5,543 nucleotides of DNA. It comes from Pseudomonadota bacterium (GTDB lineage: Bacteria > Pseudomonadota > Alphaproteobacteria > Rhodobacterales > Rhodobacteraceae). Below, one piece after another: positions 1 to 5,235 of the stretch. The position numbers and the translations under genes were made by a program. The notes beneath the pieces were generated by a model. The model had not been told where the DNA came from. It made no database searches and was given only the letters and a program-made list of their open reading frames with translations. Positions within the stretch are counted from its first letter, which is position 1. Each line of letters begins with the position of its first letter. The stretch spans positions 1 through 5,543 of the forward strand of contig JAQCLA010000174.1 of NCBI GenBank assembly GCA_027592105.1, given 5' to 3'.

Positions 1-60
1 CGCATTGGGCAGGAGTTCCTTCACGACACCGGGGAATTCGAGCATTTCTTCCTTGGCCAT
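1..60 (-). CDS. infA: Translation initiation factor IF-1, N-terminal fragment
   Basis: The minus strand from 60 reads MAKEEMLEFPGVVKELLPNA, which is the N-terminus of bacterial IF-1. IF-1 is a small (about 72 aa) OB-fold protein that binds the 30S A site and helps IF-2 and IF-3 select the start codon. Only 20 codons are visible; the rest lies left of the window. The start is supported by a GGAG Shine-Dalgarno on the minus strand (complement of 66-69), 5 nt before the ATG. It lies downstream of, and on the same strand as, the phosphatase gene, but the 144-bp gap suggests it may also have its own promoter. Recognition of the peptide is strong despite the short length. Confidence 0.95.
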   Translation of the reverse strand, partial: MAKEEMLEFPGVVKELLPNA

Positions 61-78
61 GGTCACTCCATTTTAAAC

Positions 79-92
79 GCACCATTCGGTGC
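79..92 (-). repeat. Small perfect hairpin in the infA leader
   Basis: A perfect inverted repeat, GCACC (79-83) and GGTGC (88-92), has a 4-nt loop. On the minus strand it lies 10 nt upstream of the infA Shine-Dalgarno and is followed by the AT-rich stretch TTTAAAA. It could be a leader stem-loop that affects infA translation or mRNA stability. The T-run is too short for a convincing terminator. A role is inferred only from its position. Confidence 0.35.
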
Positions 93-102
93 AGGTGGCG
101 GC

Positions 103-131
103 TAGATGCGCCGGTTGCGGGTTTTTTTCAA
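103..131 (-). promoter_or_regulatory. Weak candidate promoter for infA
   Basis: On the minus strand, TTGAAA (complement of 126-131) fits a sigma-70-type -35 box. It is followed after 17 nt by CATCTA (complement of 103-108), a poor -10. Transcription would start near position 96, giving an infA leader of about 35 nt that contains the 79-92 hairpin. The spacing and -35 box support it and the -10 box does not. Alphaproteobacterial promoters are often degenerate, so this is tentative. Confidence 0.22.
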
Positions 132-204
132 GGCCAAACTGCGCAAGCCGTTGCAATGGGGTGGCAAGCATCGATGCCAGTGGCCAAAGCCCATGCCGCA
201 GGGA

Positions 205-660
205 TCAGCTTTGGGGTGGGCCAAAGCGCGCAAGGATGCGGCCCGCGATCTGATCGCGCGCTTGCCGATAGGCGCTCAGCTTGGCCTCGCGCGTCTCGCC
301 GAGACCCGTGGGATCGAGGATGGGCCAATACTCCACCTCTAGGTGGAAATGCCGCGTCAATTCCAGCGCATGGCGCTGGCTTGCGGGCGAGAGTGCCACG
401 ATCAGGTCAAAGCCCGACAGATCATCGCCCCATTGGGCCATTTCATCGAAGCTGCGCACGCGGTGGCGTTGCAACTCCACCCCCAATTCGGCACAGACGG
501 TGACGGCGAAACCGTCGATCTCAAGATCGTTTTTCACCCCCGCCGATTGCACATAGGCGCGGTGGCCGTAGAATTTCTTCATCATTCCTTCGGCCATGGG
601 CGAGCGCGTCGCGTTGTGATCGCAACAAAACAAGACCGAAGAGGGGAAATCGACGCCCAC
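205..660 (-). CDS. Low-molecular-weight protein tyrosine phosphatase / ArsC-like protein
   Basis: This 151-aa protein has the LMW phosphatase fold signature. The N-terminal P-loop C-X5-R is FCCDHNATRSPMAEG, with likely nucleophile Cys13 and Arg19. The general-acid motif Asp116-Pro117 (WPILDPTG) sits in the usual place near the C-terminus. Members hydrolyse phosphotyrosine or, in the ArsC branch, reduce arsenate. The P-loop has the ArsC-like His-Asn after the Cys (D-H-N), but the second P-loop Cys is Thr18, and no Cys pair is seen around residues 80-90 where thioredoxin-linked ArsC has its redox cysteines. Arsenate reduction is therefore doubtful. The start is GTG at 660. Later Met codons such as Met22 would delete the catalytic loop, and a GAGG Shine-Dalgarno (complement of 666-669) sits 5 nt upstream, overlapping the UPF0262 stop. 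It is co-transcribed with UPF0262 and hisD. The substrate is unknown. Confidence 0.9.
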   Translation of the reverse strand: MGVDFPSSVLFCCDHNATRSPMAEGMMKKFYGHRAYVQSAGVKNDLEIDGFAVTVCAELGVELQRHRVRSFDEMAQWGDDLSGFDLIVALSPASQRHALELTRHFHLEVEYWPILDPTGLGETREAKLSAYRQARDQIAGRILARFGPPQS

Positions 661-667
661 CGCTGCC

Positions 668-1150
668 TCAGGACCCGAAGTGGAGAACGCATATCAGCGT
701 GAACAGGCGGCGGGCGGTGTCGTAATCGACCTCGGCCTTGCCCTCCAACCGCTCTTGCAAGACGCGCGCCCCTTCGTTGTGGATGCCGCGCCGCGCCATG
801 TCGATCGCTTCGATCTGGCTGGGCGGCAGGCGCTTGACCGCGTCGTAATAGCTTTCGCAGATCTGCCAGTAATCCTTGACCACCTGCCGGAAGGGCGAGA
901 GCGAGAGGTGAAACTCGGCCGCGTCGCGCGCATCTTCGGTATCGACATCGAACACCAGCCGCTTTTCGCGGATCGCCAAGGTGACATGATAGGGGCCTGC
1001 GGCCTCGGGGCGGTCGTCACGGGCGGGAAGACGAAAGGAGTTGTCTTCCAGCAGATCGAAAATGGCGACACGGCGTTCTTGTTCGATCTCGGGTGTAGGC
1101 GCGGGCATGCCCGACATGTCGATCTCGATATGGGTGATATGCATGTTCAT
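668..1150 (-). CDS. UPF0262 family protein, function unknown
   Basis: This 160-aa protein is recognised as UPF0262, a family found mainly in alphaproteobacteria and without known function. The hallmark C-terminal half is present: FRQVVKDYWQICESYYDAV (87-105), then LPPSQIEAIDMARRGIHNEG (108-127), then ARRLFTLICVLHFG (146-159). It has no signal peptide, membrane segment or obvious catalytic motif, so it is probably a soluble cytoplasmic protein. The start codon overlaps the hisD stop (ATGA, 1147-1150), indicating translational coupling. The Shine-Dalgarno GAGG (complement of 1155-1158) is 4 nt from this ATG. Because the purine run continues to 1152, a second in-frame ATG at 1144 (Met3) is also possible. 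The gene is followed after 7 nt by the phosphatase gene. Confidence 0.92.
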   Translation of the reverse strand: MNMHITHIEIDMSGMPAPTPEIEQERRVAIFDLLEDNSFRLPARDDRPEAAGPYHVTLAIREKRLVFDVDTEDARDAAEFHLSLSPFRQVVKDYWQICESYYDAVKRLPPSQIEAIDMARRGIHNEGARVLQERLEGKAEVDYDTARRLFTLICVLHFGS

Positions 1151-2472
1151 TCCCCCTCGCCTTCACCGGCGGTCCGGTTGAGCCGTTCAAGCCGCGCGCG
1201 CACCGACAGGCCATGGGCCTCCAGACTTTCGGATATCGCCAAGGTTTCCGCCGCAGGGCCGATGGCGGCAAGTGCCGCTGGTGTCATCTGCGCCAGCGTC
1301 GTGCGTTTCATGAAATCAAGCACCGAAAGCCCCGAGGAAAACCGCGCCGAGCGTGCGGTGGGCAGCACATGGTTCGGCCCACCGATGTAATCGCCAATCG
1401 CCTCGGGAGTCCAACGCCCCAAGAAAATCGCGCCTGCGTGGTGGATCTGTTCGCTCAAAGCCTCGGGGTCGGCGACGCAAAGCTCCAGATGTTCGGGCGC
1501 AATGCGGTTGGTCAGATCAGCCGCCTCCGCCAGATCGCGCACGGTGACGATGGCGCCGTAGTCGCGCCAGCTTGCCCCCGCAATCGCGCGACGCTCCAGC
1601 GTTTCCAGCCGCTTGTCCACGGCCGCAGCCACCGCCTGACCGAAGGCGGCATCGGTGGTGATCAGGATCGATTGCGCGCTTTCATCATGCTCGGCTTGCG
1701 ACAGAAGATCGAGCGCGATCCAATCGGGGTCATTATCGGCATCGGCCACGACGAGGATCTCGGAGGGGCCTGCGATCATGTCGATCCCCACCCGGCCAAA
1801 GACCCGGCGCTTGGCGGCGGCGACATAGGCATTGCCGGGGCCGGTGATCTTGTCGACGGGCGTGATGGTGGCGGTGCCATAGGCCATCGCGGCCACGGCC
1901 TGCGCGCCACCGATGCGGTAGATGGTGTCCACGCCTGAAAGATGGGCGGCCAAAAGCACCAGCGGATTGGCCCGCCCATCCGGCGTGGGCGCGCACATCA
2001 CAAGCCGTTCGACCCCCGCAACCTGCGCCGGGATCGCATTCATCAAGACGCTGGACGGGTATGAGGCCAAGCCGCCCGGCACATAAAGACCGGCCGCCGA
2101 AACAGGCGTCCAGCGCCAGCCGAGTGTCGCGCCCGCGGCATCGGTCCAGCGCGCGTCGCTGGGGCGTTGGCGCTCGTGATAGGCGCGGATGCGCTCCGCG
2201 GCCTTCTCGAGGGCCGCGCGCTCATGGGCGGGCACCTTGTCGATCGCCTGCGCGATCTCCGCGGCGCTGAAGGCCATGGTCTCAGCCGTGAGGATGAGCC
2301 GGTCGAAACGGGCGGTCAGATCGATGACGGCCGCATCACCGCGCGCACGCACATCGGCGATGATCTCGGCCACCGTCTGATCCACATCGGGCGCATCTTC
2401 GCGCTTCATCTCGAGCAGCGCGGCAAAGCGCTGTGCGAACCCCGCATCCCGGCTGTTGAAAAAAACTGGCAT
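1147..2472 (-). CDS. hisD: Histidinol dehydrogenase
   Basis: HisD catalyses the last two steps of histidine biosynthesis: NAD-dependent, zinc-dependent oxidation of L-histidinol to histidinal and then to histidine. It is a cytoplasmic homodimer. Counting from this start (441 aa, normal for the family), the expected ligands and catalytic residues are present. They are Gln259 and His262 in LLSQAEHDES, the Glu327-His328 pair in IAPEHLEL, Asp361 in AIGDYIGGPNH, and His420 in LEAHGLSVRARLERL. The family motifs YVPGG and KITGPGNAYV are intact. Two ATGs are available, at 2478 and 2472. I prefer 2472 because GGA (complement of 2479-2481) lies 6 nt upstream of it but abuts the first ATG, and because related proteins begin MPxFL. 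Using 2478 adds two residues. hisD heads the hisD-UPF0262-phosphatase unit and overlaps UPF0262 by 4 nt. Very early in the gene there is a run of seven T (codons Val-Phe-Phe). Confidence 0.96.
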   Translation of the reverse strand: MPVFFNSRDAGFAQRFAALLEMKREDAPDVDQTVAEIIADVRARGDAAVIDLTARFDRLILTAETMAFSAAEIAQAIDKVPAHERAALEKAAERIRAYHERQRPSDARWTDAAGATLGWRWTPVSAAGLYVPGGLASYPSSVLMNAIPAQVAGVERLVMCAPTPDGRANPLVLLAAHLSGVDTIYRIGGAQAVAAMAYGTATITPVDKITGPGNAYVAAAKRRVFGRVGIDMIAGPSEILVVADADNDPDWIALDLLSQAEHDESAQSILITTDAAFGQAVAAAVDKRLETLERRAIAGASWRDYGAIVTVRDLAEAADLTNRIAPEHLELCVADPEALSEQIHHAGAIFLGRWTPEAIGDYIGGPNHVLPTARSARFSSGLSVLDFMKRTTLAQMTPAALAAIGPAAETLAISESLEAHGLSVRARLERLNRTAGEGEGE

Positions 2473-2478
2473 TGTCAT

Positions 2479-2651
2479 TCCGTTCTTGCACGCGCGCCCC
2501 CTCTACCCGCTCTCGCCGCGCGGGTGAAGCGCCCATTGCCCCATGTGCCATTGCAATGCGTTTCGTCAAGAACCCCGCGCAGCCCAGCCCCTAGCATAGG
2601 GGCCGGGTCGGTCATGGCCCACACCACCATTGTGCCAAGGGAGAAGAGGCA
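2479..2651. promoter_or_regulatory. Divergent spacer between hisD and cytochrome c gene
   Basis: This 173-bp spacer must hold the promoters for both directions. Toward hisD (minus strand) there is a good -35-like TTGACG (complement of 2564-2569). At 17 nt it is followed only by ACATGG (complement of 2541-2546), a very weak -10. Toward the cytochrome I found no convincing pair. The spacer is rich in inverted repeats: ACCCGC/GCGGGT (2505-2510 and 2520-2525), a perfect 7-bp hairpin at 2587-2603, and two weaker ones nearer the cytochrome gene. No histidine-rich leader peptide or T-box is seen. Confidence 0.4.
2587..2603. repeat. Perfect 7-bp inverted repeat upstream of cytochrome c gene
   Basis: GCCCCTA (2587-2593), loop GCA, and TAGGGGC (2597-2603) form a perfect stem. 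There is no T-run on either strand, so it does not look like a terminator. It could be an operator or a leader hairpin of the cytochrome mRNA. Part of its right arm (GGGCC, 2600-2604) can alternatively pair with GGCCC at 2616-2620, so the two stems exclude each other. Confidence 0.45.
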
Positions 2652-3065
2652 ATGCATATTACAAAACAAGGTCTGACAGCCCTTGCCACAGGGCTGACAA
2701 TCATGGCGATGGCCCAGACAGGGGCGGCACAATCCGCCGCAGGGGCCGAGGAATACACGCGCGCTTGCGCCAGCTGTCATGGGCTGACAGGGCGCGGCGA
2801 CGGGCCGTTAGCCGAATATATGTCGATCCCCGTTCCCGATGTGACGCAGATCCGCACGCGCAATAACGGCGTCTTTCCGATGTTGGAGGTGATCCATCTC
2901 ATCGACGGACGCACAGGCCTACGCGGGCATGGCGGGCCGATGCCGATCTGGGGTGATCGTTTCGAGGCGGCCGTTGCATCCGAGCTGGGCGATGTCGGCA
3001 CCGAGATCGCCGTGCGCGGCCGTGTCTTGGCCTTGGCCACCTATCTCGAGGCGATCCAGCAATAG
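2652..3065 (+). CDS. Secreted class I-type cytochrome c, single haem
   Basis: This is a 137-aa c-type cytochrome. Residues 1 to about 26 form a Sec signal peptide: a Lys5 basic start, a hydrophobic stretch LTALATGLTIMAMA and a small-residue end TGAAQ. The mature protein would be about 11 kDa and periplasmic. The haem-binding motif is CASCH (39-43), followed by GLTGRGDGP, as is common in this group. Met97 in GGPMPIWGDRF is the likely sixth haem-iron ligand, and a C-terminal helix follows (VRGRVLALATYLEAI). It should carry electrons in the periplasm; its partners cannot be told from this window. The start is supported by AAGGGAG (2637-2643), 8 nt upstream of the ATG. The gene stands alone on the plus strand, is divergent from hisD, and ends 10 nt before the converging DUF2948 stop, with no clear terminator between them. 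Confidence 0.9.
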   Translation: MHITKQGLTALATGLTIMAMAQTGAAQSAAGAEEYTRACASCHGLTGRGDGPLAEYMSIPVPDVTQIRTRNNGVFPMLEVIHLIDGRTGLRGHGGPMPIWGDRFEAAVASELGDVGTEIAVRGRVLALATYLEAIQQ

Positions 3066-3075
3066 GCGTCGGCGC

Positions 3076-3540
3076 TTATTCGGGGTGGCGCGGCGCCTTG
3101 CCCGAGGGGGCCAGGTAAGGCCGGGTGACATCGCGCAGCGTGACCTCCATCGCCTCGACATCGATGGCGATGGCCCCATCGCCCGCAAGCGTGATGGTGA
3201 TCTTGCCTGTCCCATCTTCGCCCGGCGCCCATGAAAACGTCAGCACCGAGAGCACCAGATCGCGCGCGCTGCGGTCAAAGCCTTGGGTGGCGACGTGCAG
3301 CGCATCATCGATCACCAGCACCGCTTGCACCCGTTCGGGCGGATTGGCCCCCACATCTTCCCAGCGGAAGCGGTTAAGCAAAAGCGCAAAGCGACGGCGG
3401 CGGCGATCCCATGTCATCTCGGCGATGGGAAAGACCGCGTCTTGGGTCAGCGTGGCGATCACCGCGAGGTCATCGCCGTCATAGGCGCGCAAAGCGACGG
3501 GGCGCGGGGCCGCATCCTCGAAGCGCGCGTCCTCAGTCAT
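3076..3540 (-). CDS. DUF2948 family protein
   Basis: This 154-aa protein is recognised as DUF2948, a family mostly of alphaproteobacteria with no known function. Conserved stretches include PVALRAYDGDDLAVIATLTQ (14-33), FPIAEMTWDRRRRRFALLLN (37-56) with FRWE just after, and a beta-rich C-terminal part, GKITITLAGDGAIAIDVEAM (112-131). No signal peptide or membrane segment is seen, so it is probably cytoplasmic. The frame stays open 31 codons further upstream, but that extension lies wholly inside murA and looks like low-complexity shadow sequence. I chose the ATG at 3538-3540, which overlaps the murA stop by 8 nt (ATGACTGA) and implies coupling to murA translation. No strong Shine-Dalgarno precedes it, in keeping with coupling. 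Confidence 0.88.
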   Translation of the reverse strand: MTEDARFEDAAPRPVALRAYDGDDLAVIATLTQDAVFPIAEMTWDRRRRRFALLLNRFRWEDVGANPPERVQAVLVIDDALHVATQGFDRSARDLVLSVLTFSWAPGEDGTGKITITLAGDGAIAIDVEAMEVTLRDVTRPYLAPSGKAPRHPE

Positions 3541-4804
3541 GTTCGCGCACCCGTTCGATCTTGGCCCCGACATTGCCGAGCTTTTCCTCGACCCGCTCAT
3601 AGCCGCGATCAAGGTGATAGACGCGGTTGACAACCGTTTCCCCTTCGGCGGCCAGCCCCGCCAAGATCAGACTGACCGAGGCGCGCAGATCGGTCGCCAT
3701 GACCGGCGCGCCTTTGAGCCGTTCGACACCCGTGACCGTGGCGGTTCCGCCATGCACGTCGATCTTGGCCCCCATGCGCATCAGCTCTGGGGCATGCATG
3801 AAGCGGTTTTCGAAAATCGTTTCTTCCAGCACCGACACACCCGTCGCCGTGCAAAGAAGTGCCATCATCTGCGCCTGAAGATCGGTGGGAAAACCGGGGA
3901 AGGGTTCGGTGCGCACATCGACCGCGCTCACGCGGCCATTCTTGCGCGTGACCTTGAGGCCTGCTGCGGTTTGTTCAACCGAGACGCCAGCGGCGTCGAG
4001 CTTCTCGGCGAAGGCCGCGACCAGATCCATCCGGCCGCCTAAAAGCTCCACCTCGCCGCCGGCGATCGCGGGGGCCAGCATATAGGTGCCAAGCTCGATC
4101 CGGTCGGTGACCACGGGATGGGTGGCCCCATTCAGCCGGTCGACACCTTGGATCGTGATGGTCGATGTCCCCTCGCCTTCGATCTGCGCGCCCATGCGAC
4201 GCAAGCAATTGGCCAAATCAACGATCTCGGGTTCGCGCGCGGCGTTTTTCAGCACCGTGGTGCCCTTTGCGAGTGTCGCGGCCATCAGCGCGTTTTCAGT
4301 CGCCCCAACCGACACGACGGGGAAATCGACCACCGCGCCCTTGAGGCCGCCCTTGGCCTCGGCATGGACATAGCCGTCGCGCAGTTCCAGATCGGCGCCC
4401 ATCGCCTCCAGCGCCTTGAGGTGCAGATCGACGGGCCGCGCGCCGATGGCGCAACCGCCGGGCAAAGACACAATCGCCCGCCCATCACGCGCCAGCATCG
4501 GCCCTAGCACAAGGATCGAGGCGCGCATCTTGCGCACGATATCGTAATCGGCGGTATGGTTGTTCAACCCATGCGAAGACAGCGCCAAAACCCGCCCGCC
4601 GTTGAGCGCCGTCACCTCGGCGCCAAGCGACTGCAACAGCGTCGTCATGGTGCGGATATCGCTTAAGCGCGGCGCATTGGTCAGCGTCAGCGGCTCATCG
4701 CTGAGCAGCGTGGCGGGCATCAAGGTCAGGCAGGCGTTCTTGGCACCCGCGATGGGGATTTGCCCCGAAAGCGCGCCACCGCCTGTTACTACGATCCTGT
4801 CCAT
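3533..4804 (-). CDS. murA: UDP-N-acetylglucosamine 1-carboxyvinyltransferase MurA
   Basis: MurA transfers enolpyruvate from phosphoenolpyruvate to UDP-GlcNAc, the first committed cytoplasmic step of peptidoglycan synthesis and the target of fosfomycin. The 423-aa length is complete for the family (E. coli 419). Visible landmarks are Lys22-Asn23 in GAKNACL, the active-site Cys118 in the loop LPGGCAIGARPVDLH with Arg122, Asp308 in FPGFPTDLQAQ, and Arg400 in DRGYE. The active-site residue is Cys rather than Asp, so the enzyme is expected to be of the fosfomycin-sensitive type. The start has a strong Shine-Dalgarno AAGGGG (complement of 4812-4817), 7 nt upstream. It lies in a unit with the small upstream gene (12-nt gap) and DUF2948 (8-nt overlap). 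Confidence 0.97.
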   Translation of the reverse strand: MDRIVVTGGGALSGQIPIAGAKNACLTLMPATLLSDEPLTLTNAPRLSDIRTMTTLLQSLGAEVTALNGGRVLALSSHGLNNHTADYDIVRKMRASILVLGPMLARDGRAIVSLPGGCAIGARPVDLHLKALEAMGADLELRDGYVHAEAKGGLKGAVVDFPVVSVGATENALMAATLAKGTTVLKNAAREPEIVDLANCLRRMGAQIEGEGTSTITIQGVDRLNGATHPVVTDRIELGTYMLAPAIAGGEVELLGGRMDLVAAFAEKLDAAGVSVEQTAAGLKVTRKNGRVSAVDVRTEPFPGFPTDLQAQMMALLCTATGVSVLEETIFENRFMHAPELMRMGAKIDVHGGTATVTGVERLKGAPVMATDLRASVSLILAGLAAEGETVVNRVYHLDRGYERVEEKLGNVGAKIERVREHD

Positions 4805-4811
4805 GCAACCG

Positions 4812-4819
4812 CCCCTTCA
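4812..4819 (-). promoter_or_regulatory. murA ribosome binding site overlapping upstream stop codon
   Basis: On the minus strand the stop TGA of the small upstream gene (complement of 4817-4819) runs directly into AGGGG (complement of 4812-4816), giving GAAGGGG 7 nt before the murA ATG. Ribosomes finishing the small gene would stop on the murA binding site, which supports co-transcription and coupled translation. Confidence 0.7.
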
Positions 4820-5008
4820 CTGATCTTGCGCATTGGTGCCGGTCTGCCCCGGCGTTTTTTGCTCGTCATCCGTATCCGCCTCGCTGGCACGCGCGCGTGC
4901 TTGTGCCTTGCGGCGGGCCAGATTGGCCTTGAGTGCCACCTTGAGCCGCGCTGTGCGCGGATCGATTGGCGTTTTGGCCTGTCGATTTGCTGTATCTTTC
5001 GCTGCCAT
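4817..5008 (-). CDS. Small basic hypothetical protein upstream of murA
   Basis: A 63-aa protein. Residues 1 to about 43 are very rich in Lys, Arg and Ala and look helical (for example RLKVALKANLARRKAQARAR at 21-40). The tail, 44-63, is polar, acidic and probably disordered (SEADTDDEQKTPGQTGTNAQ). It has no Cys, signal peptide or membrane segment. I recall short proteins of this type next to murA in Rhodobacteraceae but know no function. A basic helix could bind nucleic acid, but this is a guess. Evidence that it is real is the tight spacing to murA, whose Shine-Dalgarno overlaps its stop. Evidence against is the lack of a Shine-Dalgarno at a normal distance from the ATG: the closest, AGAGGGG (complement of 5022-5028), is 13 nt away and partly inside a palindrome. 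Confidence 0.7.
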   Translation of the reverse strand: MAAKDTANRQAKTPIDPRTARLKVALKANLARRKAQARARASEADTDDEQKTPGQTGTNAQDQ

Positions 5009-5013
5009 GGGTG

Positions 5014-5025
5014 GGGGTTTACCCC
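5014..5025. repeat. 12-bp inverted repeat in leader of the small murA-upstream gene
   Basis: GGGGT (5014-5018), TT, ACCCC (5021-5025) is a perfect short inverted repeat just upstream of the small gene's ATG at 5008. On the minus strand it covers most of the only purine-rich candidate Shine-Dalgarno, so folding could hide it, although a 2-nt loop is too tight for a simple RNA hairpin. It could equally be a DNA-level site or chance. Confidence 0.3.
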
Positions 5026-5052
5026 TCTGGGCCGGGGGCGTCCAGATTGCGC

Positions 5053-5081
5053 TTGCAGTAGGGGGAAGATGCTTTTATGTG
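5053..5081 (+). promoter_or_regulatory. Candidate promoter of tRNA-Thr
   Basis: TTGCAG (5053-5058) as -35 and TATGTG (5076-5081) as -10 are separated by 17 nt. Transcription would start near 5088, about 5 nt before the mature tRNA. The segment after the -10 (GACCGCCCAC) is GC-rich, as is typical of stable-RNA promoters under stringent control. The boxes are imperfect, but position and spacing fit. Confidence 0.42.
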
Positions 5082-5092
5082 ACCGCCCACGC

Positions 5093-5167
5093 GCCGCAGT
5101 AGCTCAGTGGTAGAGCGCACCCTTGGTAAGGGTGAGGTCGGGAGTTCAATCCTCCCCTGCGGCACCA
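5093..5167 (+). tRNA. tRNA-Thr (anticodon GGT)
   Basis: A full cloverleaf can be drawn. The acceptor stem is GCCGCAG (5093-5099) with CTGCGGC (5157-5163). The D arm is GCTC-AGTGGTA-GAGC. The anticodon stem CACCC/GGGTG holds the loop TTGGTAA, with anticodon GGT at 5125-5127. The variable loop is 5 nt, and the T arm is GGGAG-TTCAATC-CTCCC. The discriminator base is A (5164) and the CCA end is encoded (5165-5167). It reads the threonine codons ACC and ACU. It is divergent from the murA unit, and an integrase gene converges on its 3' end. The tRNA appears intact, so an insertion here would have restored the 3' end, as tRNA-targeting elements do. No clear rho-independent terminator follows. Confidence 0.98.
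5138..5167 (+). other. Probable attachment site (att) at tRNA-Thr 3' end
   Basis: Tyrosine integrases usually recombine at the T arm and acceptor 3' part of tRNA genes, and the integrase gene here lies immediately beyond this tRNA. The exact core is not visible because the second copy of the repeat, at the element's far end, is outside the window. The borders given span the T arm through CCA and are only a guess. GC content falls just after this point. Confidence 0.45.
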
Positions 5168-5235
5168 TATTTCCCGTGTATTTCGCATGACCTTTCGTTG
5201 TGCAATTCAGTGTGTGCCCGTCACAGGGCGGGTGG
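5168..5235. other. Spacer between tRNA-Thr and integrase, likely element end
   Basis: These 68 bp hold no gene and are lower in GC (roughly 50%). TCGCATGACC at 5183-5192 recurs at 5287-5296 inside the integrase gene. Weak inverted repeats near 5216-5233 (CCCG/CGGG, GCCC/GGGC) lack a T-run, so no terminator is called. Integrase arm-type sites are often found in such stretches but cannot be assigned here. Confidence 0.35.

Noticed and set aside
97..128. Stem-like GGCG/CGCC followed by seven T on the plus strand, resembling a terminator
   Set aside because: The 4-bp stem is separated from the T-run by several bases, and no plus-strand gene lies upstream to be terminated.
162..179. TGGCA/TGCCA inverted repeat containing the palindrome GCATCGATGC after the phosphatase gene
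   Set aside because: Possible weak 3' hairpin, but the minus strand has no T-run after it, so a terminator call is not supported; a short palindrome can arise by chance.
106..342. 78-aa plus-strand open frame in the infA-phosphatase gap
   Set aside because: More than half is antisense to the phosphatase; the rest is a low-information Arg/Lys/Gly-rich translation without a ribosome site.
680..1390. 236-aa plus-strand open frame antisense to UPF0262 and the end of hisD
   Set aside because: It is a shadow of two confidently assigned genes on the other strand; it has no Shine-Dalgarno support or family features.
1213..1938. 241-aa plus-strand open frame antisense to hisD
   Set aside because: It lies entirely opposite hisD, which has all catalytic motifs. 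Long antisense frames are expected in DNA this GC-rich, and the translation shows no recognisable domain.
2458..2466. Run of seven T in the first codons of hisD as a programmed slippage site
   Set aside because: The in-frame product is a complete HisD, and no alternative-frame product or stimulatory structure is apparent.
2167..2676. 169-aa plus-strand open frame running from hisD antisense through the spacer into the cytochrome start
   Set aside because: It overlaps two real genes, and its spacer part is compositionally random; the cytochrome has its own clear start and ribosome site.
3539..4042. 167-aa plus-strand open frame antisense to murA
   Set aside because: It is opposite intact murA, has an odd His/Arg-rich composition, and shows no domain that I recognise.
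4558..4569. Palindrome GGTTGTTCAACC
   Set aside because: It is inside the murA coding sequence and explained by its codons; no sign of function.
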